DNA from: Platerodrilus igneus
Lineage: Eukaryota; Arthropoda; Insecta; Coleoptera; Lycidae
Direction of reading: 5' to 3'
DNA length: 64,000 nt
NCBI GenBank assembly: GCA_036346225.1
Contig: JARFIW010001342.1
Location: forward strand, 1,353,001-1,417,000
Shown here: piece by piece, positions 48,301 to 58,490 of the stretch
Numbering within the stretch: the first letter of the stretch is position 1
Layout: the number at the start of each line of letters is the position of its first letter
The notes under the pieces: generated by a model
Seen by the model: only the letters and a program-made list of their open reading frames with translations
Told to the model about the DNA's origin: nothing
Database searches by the model: none
Made by a program: the position numbers and the translations under genes

Positions 48301-48545
48301 CCATATCGTCCATATCTAAATTAAAAATTAGCAAAACATGTTCCAGCGATTGCGTTAAAAATACGAAAGACATCACGAAAGGATCTCACATCGAGCGATA
48401 GTGCTAAAAATGCGAAACATATCACGGAAAGAAAATAAAAATTTTCAGAAATCAGAGATGGTCGAACCGCCAGTTACTTAAAACATCGTAACTGCAGTCA
48501 CATTTGTGCCCCTCAAATACCACTAAACGCCATCAAAGCGAACAT
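48301..48545 (+). repeat. Spacer with a ~60-bp imperfect duplication
   Basis: GCGATTGCGTTAAAAATACGAA at ~48337 and GCGATAGTGCTAAAAATGCGAA at ~48397, each followed by CATCACGAAAGG-like sequence (20 or fewer matched bases per block). Confidence 0.6.
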
Positions 48546-48659
48546 ATAGATAGATAGATTTAATTGGGAAGGGTGACACATGTCACACGCACTTAGGTCT
48601 CCTAGTGGGCCAATTGTGCTGTCTTCCTTGCCCTAAGTTGGTCCTTCAATACCCAACCA

Positions 48660-49130
48660 CCCGGCCTAACAAGTGAATTTGAGAATGTCGGACCAGAGGT
48701 GTTTCGAATTCCGGTTTTCTTAGGCCAGAAGTCCCCTAGCATGGATCCTCGAAGTCGGGCGAGTGCCGGGCAGGTGCACAGAATGTGCTCCGCCGTCTCA
48801 TTCTCCTATTGACAGCCACGACAGGTGGGGTCGTCTGACAGACCCATCCTGTGCATAGATGCTTCCTTAGTATGCAATGCCCAGACAGTGTACCCACTAG
48901 TAGCCGTACTTTCTGTCTCGGCAAGCATATGACAAATTTTTCTGTTTTGGTCATGAGGGACCTTATAAACATTTTGACCTGTCGGCAGCTTGTTGTACAA
49001 GCCCACCTGTTCTAGTGACGGCTGGGTTATTTGTCTTATCACGGAGAACATCACCGATGACGCAATAGCAACCGATGGCTCACGGCCGACAAAGCCCCGA
49101 GCCGCTCCCTGCCTCGCCAAAGAGTCTGCC
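48660..49130 (-). pseudogene. LINE RNase H end and C-terminal Cys/His knuckle
   Basis: Minus strand. NEQADSLARQGAARG at ~49090-49135 is the last RNase H motif, with the catalytic Asp in QAD. It is followed ~100 residues later by LSGHCILRKHL and HRMGLSDDPTCRGC with NETAEH, a Cys-x2-Cys...His arrangement typical of the C-terminus of LOA and R1 ORF2 proteins. A frameshift separates LSGHC from HRMGL. The 5' part of this RNase H continues at 49662 beyond the 515-bp insertion; joining them restores an unbroken GNE-QAD-type motif, showing that the insertion is clean. Confidence 0.8.
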
Positions 49131-49145
49131 TGTTCGTTTAGACAG

Positions 49146-49198
49146 ATCTCTGGGTCTCCCAATTTCTGACTGCCGATGTTCGGGAGATCCAGGGAGAT
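49146..49198 (+). other. Hairpin 1 of the 515-bp element
   Basis: 5' strand ATCTCTGGGTCTCCC (49146-49160) pairs with GGGAGATCCAGGGAGAT (49182-49198): 15 pairs, including two G-T, with one 2-nt bulge. Loop contains TTTCTGACTGCCGATG. Confidence 0.75.
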
Positions 49199-49273
49199 GC
49201 AAAAAGTAGCATTAAGATAACAGGTAGGGCAACTAGTTTAAGTAGATAGGGTAAAAATACACAAGTTAGGGTA

Positions 49274-49321
49274 TGTGCAAACGTTCCAGTTTCCGGCTGC
49301 CGATGGCTAGGACCTTGCACA
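49274..49321 (+). other. Hairpin 2 of the 515-bp element
   Basis: TGTGCAA (49274-49280) pairs with TTGCACA (49315-49321); an inner stem involves GTTCC (49283-49287) with GGACC (49310-49314). Loop contains TTTCCGGCTGCCGATGG. Confidence 0.7.
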
Positions 49322-49337
49322 GTAGATTTAGGCTGAA

Positions 49338-49380
49338 TGCATGACCCTGATTTCCGGCTGCCGACGGTCAGGGTTATGCA
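49338..49380 (+). other. Hairpin 3 of the 515-bp element
   Basis: TGCATGACCCTGA (49338-49350) pairs along its whole length with TCAGGGTTATGCA (49368-49380), 13 pairs with one G-T. The 17-nt loop is TTTCCGGCTGCCGACGG. Confidence 0.85.
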
Positions 49381-49593
49381 GGAAGCAAAGTAAAATAGTG
49401 GGAAAAGGTAGCATGTGCAGTTTTAGACAAAGGGTAGTTTTAAGTAAAATAACATTGCATAGGGCTTCGCGCGTAAGATATCCAACTAACTTTAATAGAA
49501 TAAGATTTTGTTAACTAACACTAATATTAGATATAAGTTAAATAGGGAAAACAAACACAGCGGGCATAGAATTGTAAAAGATAGGGGTAATTA

Positions 49594-49623
49594 AGCTTGC
49601 TTTAGCATACCAGAGAGCAAGCT
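49594..49623 (+). other. Hairpin 4 of the 515-bp element, near the tail
   Basis: AGCTTGCT (49594-49601) and AGCAAGCT (49616-49623), eight perfect pairs with a 14-nt loop. The loop does not share the motif of hairpins 1-3. Confidence 0.7.
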
Positions 49624-49661
49624 ATAAGTTTAGGTTAGAGTAATAAAAAAAAATGTTCGTT

Positions 49662-50089
49662 GCCATGTACTCCTCTGAATGCCCTTTGATCCAACCTAGC
49701 TCAAGGGCGTTAGTATTAGAAGCGAGCTCGAGAATGCGATGGCATTGGTAAACCACCCCCCGAGAGAATCTTCTGATTATTTAAGCTCAGAAGAGCTGCT
49801 CTACTATCGCTCAGAATGTTTATACCTTTATGTTGGATTCTGCGTTCCAGTATGGCTTAGGACCAAGCTTGATGGCCATGACCTCCGCTTGGAAGACAGT
49901 TACCAGCCTGTCCAGTGTAACACTTTCATGAAGGTCTAGGTCATCTGAGAATATACCTGCTCCGGTACCTTCATTTGTTTTGGAGCCATCTGTGTAGATG
50001 GAGATCTCCGTTAAGGAGGCATCCTCAGTGTTCAGGCAAACGCCGAAGCGCTTCTTAGAGATCACTGTGGATGCGATCGCATCAGCCAC
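49662..50089 (-). pseudogene. LINE RNase H domain, N-terminal part
   Basis: Minus strand. ISIYTDGSKTNEGTGAGIFS (TDGSK carries the first catalytic Asp, ~49978-49998) is followed by VTVFQAEVMAIKLG with the catalytic Glu in FQAE. Then ILSDSRAALLSL (~49785-49820) carries the next Asp, and a frameshifted stretch LGWIKGHSEEYMATN ends exactly at the 515-bp insertion. All four acidic active-site positions are present across this piece and the one at 48660-49130, so the domain was catalytically complete before the frameshifts and the insertion. It follows the RT thumb directly. Confidence 0.85.
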
Positions 50090-50118
50090 TCCTCCCAGGA
50101 GAGGGTGTTCCGCACCGC

Positions 50119-51794
50119 CTATCTTAGTATGTTGTGGTGTCTACCACCGCCTCCCTTATCGATCCATAGACCTTTAAACCGCAGCCTCATTGCCGATCTC
50201 AGGGCCATCTCCTCCACATGTAGATCCAGCAAAGTGAGGCCTAGGATGGCTTCTAAGGCTGCAGTAAGTGTAGATCGCATTGCGTCCGTGATTCCTAGAC
50301 AGGCCACTCTTTGGATATGAGTAAGCTCTTTGACTGCACGGGCCAGTCTGATCCTGGGCCACCAGAGCACAGCGCCATAACAGAGCATCGGGCTTACTAT
50401 CGTGGTATATAGCCACAGGACAGCCTTTTGGCGGAAGACCCCAAAGTTTGCCTATAGCACGTCTGCATTGCCAAAACACTTGGTTGGCTTTGGTAGTTTT
50501 TGCTTCTAAGTGTTTGGTCCAGTTCAGCTTCTTGTCAAGTATGATGACCAGGTACTTGATCTCTTCTGATAGGGGTAGAGATGTTTAAAAGAGTATTGGC
50601 AATCTGGTTAGCAACAGCTTTCGTTTATTGGTACACAGCACCAGCCCCGTTTTATTTGGGTTGATGGTTAAAGAGTTCTCGGAGCACCAAAGTTCCGTGA
50701 TCCTTAGTGCTGCTTGTATCAAATTACACAACACTTGTTCAAATTTGTCAACTATTAAAATAACTATGTCGTCCGCATAACCTATCGTGTAGAAACCTGT
50801 CTCATTAAAGCGTTGGAGAAGGCTGTCCACTACTATGTTCCATATTAGCGGTGATAGTACGCCCCCTTGGGGACAGCCTTTACCTACTAAGGTTTCCCCA
50901 ACATTAATGTGTACCCGTCGACATCGCAGAATCTGCATAGTTAGCTGCCGAAGGGTGTCCTCAACTTCATGTGCCCGCAGAGCTCCATCAATGCTTGCGA
51001 AAGTGGTTTCGCTAAACGCTCCCTCAATATCAACAAATGCACCTAAGGCGGACATGTTGTTGTTAAGGGTCTTCTCAATCCGTCTTACAATAGCGTGGAG
51101 GCAGATTCCGTGGATTTTCCTGGTATGAAGGCATGCTTATTTGGGTGAAGTGGATAAAAAAGCATTATCCTCTCTCTCATATCATTGTCGCACAGTCTCT
51201 CCAAGATCTTTAGCAGAAAAGACGTAAGACTGATCTGTCTGTAGGATTTAGGCTAGAAATAATCCCTCCGGCCTGGTTTAGGAATGAAGACAACTATAAC
51301 CTCTCTCCAACTGCTGGGGATGTATCTAAAAGCGATTCAGCCCCTAAAAAGTACCGCGAGAAGTGGTGCCAACCTCTCCTAGGGCGCGAAAGATGCCATC
51401 CATTCCAGGGGACCTTAAATGGATTGAGAGTTGAGATGACCCATTTAATTTTTCTTCCATCCACTACCCGGTTTGAGACCTCCCAGTTGGTCTCATTAGG
51501 GAGCGAATTGGGTTGATCGACCCCGTATGAGGAAAGTTGTGATACACTACCTGGAAAGTGGGTGTCCAAAAATAGCTCAGCTGTTTCTGTCTCGTTGGTG
51601 GTGTACGTACCATCCACACGTTTCAGGCAGCATGGTTGATGGCGTGGATCTTTGGATAGAATCCTGTTAATGCGAGGGATTGCATTGACAGACTCGACTG
51701 CGTTACAGAAGGTCTTCCAAAAGTCTCTCTGTCGTCTTCTAATTACCGTTTTGTATAGTCGCTGGTGGTTTTTATAAGTCACCCAGTCAGCCAT
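50119..51794 (-). pseudogene. LINE reverse transcriptase, active site intact, frame broken
   Basis: Minus strand. RT start region with RINRILSKDP, RVDGTYTTNETETAE and HFPGSVSQ (51294-51794) is followed by a frameshifted gap, then GAFVDIEGAFSETTF (palm, first Asp in AFVDIEGAF), GKGCPQGGVLSPLIWN (dNTP-binding loop) and TIGYADDIVIL with YADD at 50768-50779, all in one 156-codon frame (50585-51055). The thumb continues in other frames with MLCYGAVLWWPRI and THIQRVACLGITDAMRST (50119-50480). Motif order and spacing are normal for RNase-H-bearing LINEs. At least three frameshifts make it inactive, but decay is modest compared with the gypsy relic. Confidence 0.9.
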
Positions 51795-52100
51795 ACTTTT
51801 GGTGTTTCTGCCTTGTTAAACAGTTTGTCTAAGGTATTTTTCAATTTCTGTAGCTCCTCACCCCACCATGGTGTGATGGAGCGGCAAGAATCTGTCCTGA
51901 CCAGGCATGCCTGTTTAAAGGACTACGATGGAGTTCTGAAGAGAGACCGAGTAACTCTGTAGCTCTTCTAATGTTTTTGGATCGTCACTGCCTTGTAATG
52001 CCAAGAGTCGTTCCTCCAAGCTGTCTAAATAGACACACCTGTTGGTCGCTTTTGAGATTCCTTTATACTTTACAGACAGCTTCTGCTGCCTCTATTTTAA

Positions 52101-52396
52101 GGCGACTCCGTGGCGTAGTCGTATGTGTGTGACTACTACGCCCAAGGTCCCGGGTTCGATTCCCGACACGGTCCGCTTGAAAAATGTTAGGCGAGCATTT
52201 TTCACAAAAATACACCCTCGTTCGGATGAGAGGTAAAATGGAGGTCCCGTGTGTGAGTGTTGTTACGCACGTTAAAGATCCCTACCTTGCTTGGAACAGC
52301 AAGGGTTCGGCAAAATTCAAAATTTTCCAGGTAACAAAAACTCGCTTCCTGGCCAGTGTAGTACCTTCGGGTGGAGCATTGGAAAATCACATGTAA
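52101..52396 (+). mobile_element. Full-length tRNA-derived SINE with 14-bp target duplication
   Basis: Flanked by TGCCTCTATTTTAA at 52087-52100 and 52397-52410, a perfect 14-bp duplication that fixes both ends. Head: A-box-like TGGCGTAGTCGT at 52111-52122 and B box GGTTCGATTCC at 52153-52163, the internal Pol III promoter of a tRNA. Body: GAGAGGTAAAATGG, ACGTTAAAGATCCCTACC and a hairpin CCTTGCT-TGGAAC-AGCAAGG. It ends GAAAATCACATGTAA without a long A tail. This copy defines the family (296 bp) and interrupts the LINE between endonuclease and RT. Confidence 0.93.
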
Positions 52397-52552
52397 TGCC
52401 TCTATTTTAAAACTTAACAATCTCTGATCTGACAGTGTTGCTTTAGGCGTCACCTGCCAGTTTAAGATATGTCTTAATATGCCTGATTATGCCAGGCTTA
52501 AGTCGATAACTGTCTGATAGCAAGATGTCACAAACGGGGGTCGTTGCCCCAG

Positions 52553-52765
52553 TTAAAAATCTCCAGTTCTGCTCGATATGTATTTGAGTAGTACTTTTCC
52601 ACAAGGGTTTGTGTCAGCGCTACTCCATATCATATGGTGTGCGTTGGAGTCGCATCCTATAATCAGATGCTTTTTGTGCATATCGCAATGATCAATGACT
52701 GTCGTCAACTCCAGAGGAGGTGCGTATTTGTCGATTGGAAAATAGGCGAACACATATAATGAACC
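52553..52765 (-). pseudogene. LINE AP endonuclease, C-terminal fragment
   Basis: Minus strand. YFPIDKYAPPLELTTVIDH is followed by LIIGCDSNAHHMIWSSADTN, in which the G-C-D-x-N-A-H-H-x-x-W arrangement is the conserved catalytic region of LINE APE-type endonucleases (Asp and Asn bind the metal and phosphate). The enzyme nicks the target to start reverse transcription. The N-terminal two thirds are absent: the match stops at ~52765 and AT-rich sequence follows, as expected for 5' truncation. The very C-terminal His motif lies past the stop in other frames toward 52410. Confidence 0.85.
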
Positions 52766-52969
52766 ATAATGGTATGAATATTACTTATTTTGAACTATAC
52801 TTAAGCCATTCCATCCTAGCTTGCACATTCAAAACTAGATAAGAAAAAGAAAATAAACGTTTAAGAAAAACAAAATAAATTAAAGTTAATTTTGGTTTTG
52901 GGTGGTCTTTCTCTTCGGACTCGCCTTTACCTTGGTTACGTCGAAAACATGATCCAGGACGGGGGGGGA

Positions 52970-54628
52970 GGGGAGCTTCTTATGGTCCGATTCAGTGTCA
53001 ACTTGTTGTTTTCGTGTATGATCGCAGGTTAGAGGGGATAAGATGGCGGTATAGGAGATTTGGTATCCAAAATTTCTTGAAAGAAGGCATGTAAAGGAAG
53101 GGAAAAGTAGTGATTAAAATTTAAGATCGGGTAGTGGGGCAAATAGGTCGAATTGAATGGTTTGTTCGAAGGTGTTTTGGATAGGAGTAAGGGCAGGGCA
53201 ATGGTATAGTAGATTTTCTGTGGTTTTGGGGGAATCAAGATTGCATGGACATAGAGAGGAGAGGGTATTAGGTGGAAGGAGTCTAGTTTGAATCGGAATT
53301 TTCCATGACCAGTTAGGAATTGGATAGTTGTACGGCTGGAGTTTTGTATGTGAATAGGGATGTCAATAATGGTAGGAAATATTTGATGGGTGTATCTGCC
53401 GGTATCGGAGTAGGACCATGATTCTCGCCAGGAGTGAAGGAGGGAATTGTAGATACGGGTGATAATGGACGGAAGTAGGGATTGCACGGAACGTATCTGA
53501 TGGAGATAGTGTTTCATTATGGAGGTGGATCTGACGAAGAAATTTTAGATTACGAGTTTGGCCGAAATGATGTAGTTGGATTTCTAAGGGAGGAATTTTT
53601 AATATTGTGTATAGAGAGGCAGTGGAGGTGGTTCGAAAGACTCGAGAGACGTATAACAGGTAAGGGCGTATGATTGGGTTTAGAATTCTCGGGAATGTGT
53701 GGTTGTGAGGGGATACCAACAGTCAACAGCGTAGCGAACGATGGTGATGATGATATTGTTCAGGATTAATCTTCTTGTAGGTGGGGCTACTTGGATTGAT
53801 TTTGGTAAGGATTGGTGAATGTTGTGCAGGATTAACTTGGCTTTTGAACGGATTTTTGGAGGTGGGCGTGTATCTTCAGGCGGGTTTCTAAATAGATACC
53901 GAGGTAGAAGACAGATTCAGAGAAGGTTAAGGGTGTTACTAAGATATGGATAGTAGGACTGCGGCGGAGGTCAAGGAAGCCTTTTAGAAGTAACATTCTG
54001 GATTTAGTAGGGGAGATGGGTTGCTTATTTAAGATTGACCATTGTTCGATATGTTGGATTAGGATATTTGCAGTGGATTGTAGTTGAAGGCGGGAGTTTC
54101 CGTGAATGAGAAACGTAAGGTCGTCTGCATAGGCGAAGGTGTCTGTGTTTGGAATATTAAGGTCGAGGAGAGGGTTAATGGATAGGTTCCAAAGGGTAGG
54201 CTAAAGAATGGATCCTTGAGGACAGCCTTGTGTTAGGAACATGGTAGAAGAAAATCAGTTTGTACGGAGGCTTGCTGTTCGGGAAGATAGGTATGATTGG
54301 ATGATTTTATATATATATTGGAAGAGAAATTCAGTATTTTGAGTTGGTTCAGGACATTGAGCCACCAGAGGAAATCAAGGCGGAGTGAAAATCAAGGAAA
54401 ATTGCTGTGACGTATTTGGATTGTGATGATCGGACTTTAGAGATTAAGGAAAAGATTGTTTGTTCTGCGCTATGACCTTGGCGGAAACGGTGTTGATTGT
54501 GAGAAATTAGGGAGTGATTTTCGATGTGTGCTTGCAGTTTTTGTAGGATCAGTTTTTCAAGGAGTTTACCGATGGATGGCTGAAGGGCAATTGGACGGTA
54601 GGAACGTAGGTCTTCAGGGGGTTGAACT
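52970..54628 (-). pseudogene. Second, different LINE ORF2 relic (RT to C-terminus)
   Basis: Minus strand from 54628: EDLRSYRPIALQPSIGKLLE, QHRFRQGHSAEQTI and TAIFLDF (RT fingers and palm start), GCPQGSIL followed by a stop, then NTDTFAYADDL with YADD codons at 54120-54131. Much later, in the 162-codon frame at 53029-53517, TIQFLTGHGKFRFKLDSF and PSPLYVHA represent the C-terminal tail (LTGHG block and former Cys positions). The RT fingers sequence differs clearly from the LINE at 50-51.8 kb, so it is another family, Jockey- or R1-like. Several stops and frameshifts. It is 5'-truncated at ~54628. Confidence 0.85.
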
Positions 54629-57600
54629 ATAATTCAAGCAATCAAAAGACCATCACATCCTGTAAATAAATTCAGCACGAAAACAGTGTTACGCCACTCA
54701 CAACAACGTGATAAAGTGGTCCGATATACGAAAAATTAAAATTAAAAGAAGCTGTTTACGACAAATAACCCAAAAAACTTTGCCTAATATTTCCAAATTC
54801 ATAGGGCAATAGGCGGAAAAACCACTCAGATTGGTGCTCATAAAAAATAATGGATAGTAACCCATTTGTTCTATTCCAGCTCATCAGACCAGAGATGTTG
54901 TTTTCATACACGTTGTCAGACTTGAACCGCTAGTTGTCGGTGGGGTTTAGGACCTATAACGCAAAAAATCCAAAAAATTAAAATTCCACACAAAAATCTA
55001 GATTAAATAAACGTAATAGATTTTAAAAGCGTCTCGGGGGTAACTAGAAAATTTTGAACATGCAAAAAATGTCGGTATTTTAGGCATGAAAGGACTATAA
55101 GCCGACTACAAAAATTTGTCTAAATTCAAATTTTCCAGTAAATTCCTGATTATAAAATTTCTAAGGTTGTTGAAAAGTCTTCGAAAGCTATAATTTGTAA
55201 CATTCCTCTGAAATGTTTATAATCATATTTCATTTTAATAGTTTCTGTGTTGGTAAATCTCTCAACAAAGTTGTTATTTCCTTTAAGAAATATAATTTTT
55301 AGGTTATATGCATTCTTGATCTAAGAAAGGATTTTTTTGTATCTTACATTGTTCATACTCAGAGGTTGTCGAATTCATTATGGTGGTTTTTAAGGTTAAG
55401 AAAGATAGCATGGTTATTTTGTACTCTGAATCATCACCGTTTTATGATTCATTTGTTCTCATTAATAATGTATAACGGTAACGCCTATGACCACGTCCTC
55501 TTGGTACGGAGGAGGTTCACATGCAAATAATGCTGATTCAAGAAATGAAAAGTCCCTTTCTCTGAGTCTAGTTAAAGTTTCAAGTAAGATAATATTACAT
55601 GTGTTGGATAGAGAGAAACAACTCAAGTAGTTTCAAATTGCAGTCTTAATTAACTTCTCCTAATTGTGCCGATGATAATGGTGGGGTGGGGGGTTGAATT
55701 TCGATTTTACAAAGTGAAAGGCTAGTCGTCATATGATTCCCGAGTGAATGATCTAAGTACAAAAATGATCAGAATAGACGGAAGATTTTCTCATGTAAAA
55801 TGAGCGATTTTGTCCAGATTTTGAGCCCGAAATAACCTTTGCTAATCTACTCAAATAGATTAATAAACAAGTGCAGAAATAAATAAATAACATCTTCAGA
55901 TGCCTTCTACATGCTTACTTCCAAGCTTTTGATTTATTTCATATTTTGAGTTCATTCTAGTTCATATAGATCATATACGATGAGACTTTTCGCAAGTCCA
56001 ATTTTCTTCACAACTGCATAAAATTCATTATTTGTTATGCAGTTTTCTGCAGCCAGTTGCTATTGAATCAAGACACTTCTAAGAAAATATGTTAATTGAC
56101 ACACAGTTTGGGTGTCTGATTCCAAAGCTCTCCCAAATTGGCGACTGCATAAAATTTGCATTATTTAAAGAACAAACTTATAAAACGGACATCTCTTATA
56201 TTATAAGTATGCGCGAGACGTGACTGCAATCATCAGAAGTGTAAAATTTGTGGTTTGAATTTTATTCACTTGCTGTCTGAATACTACCTTGAACTTGAAA
56301 TTGAACTCCTTGTATGCAGTTCTTTTAAATTGTAATGTAAACTGCACCTGGTACTTATTATGAACATTCAGGACAAACACACTGAGGAGTCTGGTTAAAC
56401 CTGGCCACAAATAATTTCATTGAAAAAATAAATTTCACGAAATACAATAAAAGTATGAGATCTCTTTGAAATTTTGTTGCCAAAGATGAATTCCAGGAAC
56501 GATTTTGCTGTATTAATTAACATTGTGATGAATGTTGCATTATTTGAAGGTGAAAGATGGTAAATACTGGCGAACCAACCTTTTGCTCATGCCTGATTCC
56601 CGGAGAAGTTTTGTAGATCTAGCGTGTGATCTGAAACATTACAAAGTTACAAGGCCAGGATAACTGAAACATCAACAAGTCCAGAATTTGTTAGGTACAG
56701 TCTTGGTCCCAAAAAATCTAGCCGGTAATCCACAGAAAAACTCGGAGAAGTACCCCGCTAAAAATTTTGTAATCTCCTCGACTGTATTAACAAGAATGAT
56801 TGCCAACTAACTGAGCGGGATGAGTGGTGTAAGTGTTTGAAGAGGAATCTGGAATGCTGTCGTGTGTCATGTATGAAATACATATTGGACGCCACCTAAT
56901 CTCGAAATATGATGATTTCTAGTGAAAACCCCAGAAGAAATAACAAGAGGAATCCAAAACCGGAGATCAGGAACGTGTTTCTGGCCTAAAATTTACACGA
57001 GAAATAATAGAGTATACTAACGATAAAATCAACTTTAAGAAATGTTAACAATGAAGACACTAGCGTACCTACTTGAAAGCTGCTAGCTGAAAAGAAAGTG
57101 TCTAAAAAATAAATTAATATTCCCTGAACATTAATCACACCCAGGTAATTGCAATATATTTTATTACAAAAAACTGAAACTGTTATCTTCACATTAGTTG
57201 CGAAAAACACCAATTATGTTTTCAATACAATTATACATAAACATTCTTAAGCAAAAATTAAAAATCAAATCTATCACAAATGGTTTAATGGCGAACGTTT
57301 AGTGCGAATAAAATTACTATCTAAATTCTTAACCTAATAACAAGTACGTACTGTGGGTACGTTTATAAATTTCATACAGTTAAATAAGAAAAAAATGTTC
57401 ATTCATTTACAACTACTTTAGGTTATAGTTTCAGAAATTTAATCATAAATACCAGATGAGTAATCCTTGACTATAGCATATAAAAATCATTAGCACTACA
57501 CTGCCTTAATTAACAAAATTTTACAACCCCAAAAATACAAAAAAGAGGAAACCCTCCCCTAGTTTGGGTGTTAAATTGAAATTAATATCAAAAATTTGTA

Positions 57601-57705
57601 AGCACAAACAAATAAAACCCTCCCCTTGTAGACATAACCACCGTAAGTATACGCTTACGGATGTAGGATGGTCACAGTACATACAATATTAATGATAAGT
57701 ACTAT
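54629..57705. other. AT-rich spacer, no gene recognised
   Basis: About 3 kb with only short frames (for example 56201-56410 and 56986-57213, minus strand) lacking motifs. No tandem structure seen. Confidence 0.45.
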
Positions 57706-57709
57706 CTCA

Positions 57710-57965
57710 CCTAACGATGCTCATGTTCACAACTACCAAGTGTGGGTTTCGAGTCGAACCCGATAAACCCGATAAAAAAACAAAAAAAGAATTCGGGGCT
57801 AAAGGCTCGCCCACGTCCAAGTTGTAAGCTGGCTTCCGTCTCTAAGGACGGAGTGGACCAGCTGTGTGCGGAATCACGCCATATGCGTGTTCTCTCGTGC
57901 CAACAAGAGCGATGGTTCGAACTGAGCGTTAGGCCCACCGGGGGAAGCTGGAATAATTACAGGTA
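57710..57965. other. GC-richer island, probable element fragment
   Basis: A ~250-bp patch much richer in G+C than its surroundings, with hairpin CCGTC-TCTAAG-GACGG at ~57837, GGTTCGAACTG at ~57914 and an A-rich stretch at 57774-57790. Looks like an inserted repeat, but I find no second copy and no target duplication. Confidence 0.35.
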
Positions 57966-58490
57966 AATTAATTTAGTGCCGCCGAAACGTTAATGTTTGT
58001 AAAACCACTATTACTTACCACGCAGTATTGCGTGCATAAAATTCCATAAAAACGGGAACCAAATATCTAACAATCACGGCGAGTGCTTTTTGAAAATTCA
58101 GAAAAGAAAGTGAATATTAATTCGTTTAACTAATAACTAGTATTCAAAGTAATATTGGTATTATTAAACGAGATTAGAAAACTTGAAAACACGGATTTAT
58201 CGGATAGTTCAATACCTCATTTCAACGAGTCTTTAGATGTAAATCACATAAGAATCAATAATACGCAGTCGTAGTATATAACAAGTTAACGGATACCTAA
58301 AACAAGGTATTGACTATTTAATTTTAGCATAAACTTCACGTTTCGAAATAAATAAGTTTAAAATAAAAATTAGTAGGAAACGTACTTATTGTAAATAGGA
58401 GGTTGTCGATGTATGAAAGAGTAGAAACGGAATCGATGTAAAAGAAGTGCACAAATACCACCAAAAATAAACGTAACAAGTTGGATCTAG
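57966..58490. other. AT-rich spacer before array 7
   Basis: No gene, no repeat seen. Confidence 0.5.

Larger units (their letters stand above)
49139..49653 (+). mobile_element. 515-bp poly(A)-tailed retroposed RNA with three same-loop hairpins
   Basis: Flanked by TGTTCGTT at 49131-49138 and 49654-49661, and ending TAATAAAAAAAAA on the + strand, so it was inserted as a polyadenylated RNA by LINE machinery. It has no long ORF on its sense strand and no Pol III boxes that I can see. It contains three stem-loops with different stems but a shared loop (TTTCYGRCTGCCGAYG), plus a fourth hairpin near the 3' end; each is listed separately. No matching copy elsewhere in the window. It may be a SINE-like element, part of a larger element, or a processed structured RNA. 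Confidence 0.8.
48546..52765 (-). mobile_element. 5'-truncated LINE of the LOA/R1/I type, with two nested insertions
   Basis: From high to low coordinates: end of endonuclease, RT, thumb, RNase H, Cys/His knuckle, short 3' UTR, and a (TAGA)n tail at 48546-48559 (TCTA repeats on the element strand). RNase H after RT places it in the RNase-H-bearing clades; the Cys/His tail favours LOA or R1/I. A SINE (52101-52396) and a 515-bp poly(A) element (49139-49653) lie inside, each with its own target duplication. Without them the LINE is ~3.4 kb. The 5' end is lost within the endonuclease. Confidence 0.88.

Noticed and set aside
53482..53673. A plus-strand frame near 53.5 kb
   Set aside because: Antisense to the LINE ORF2 tail at 53029-53517.
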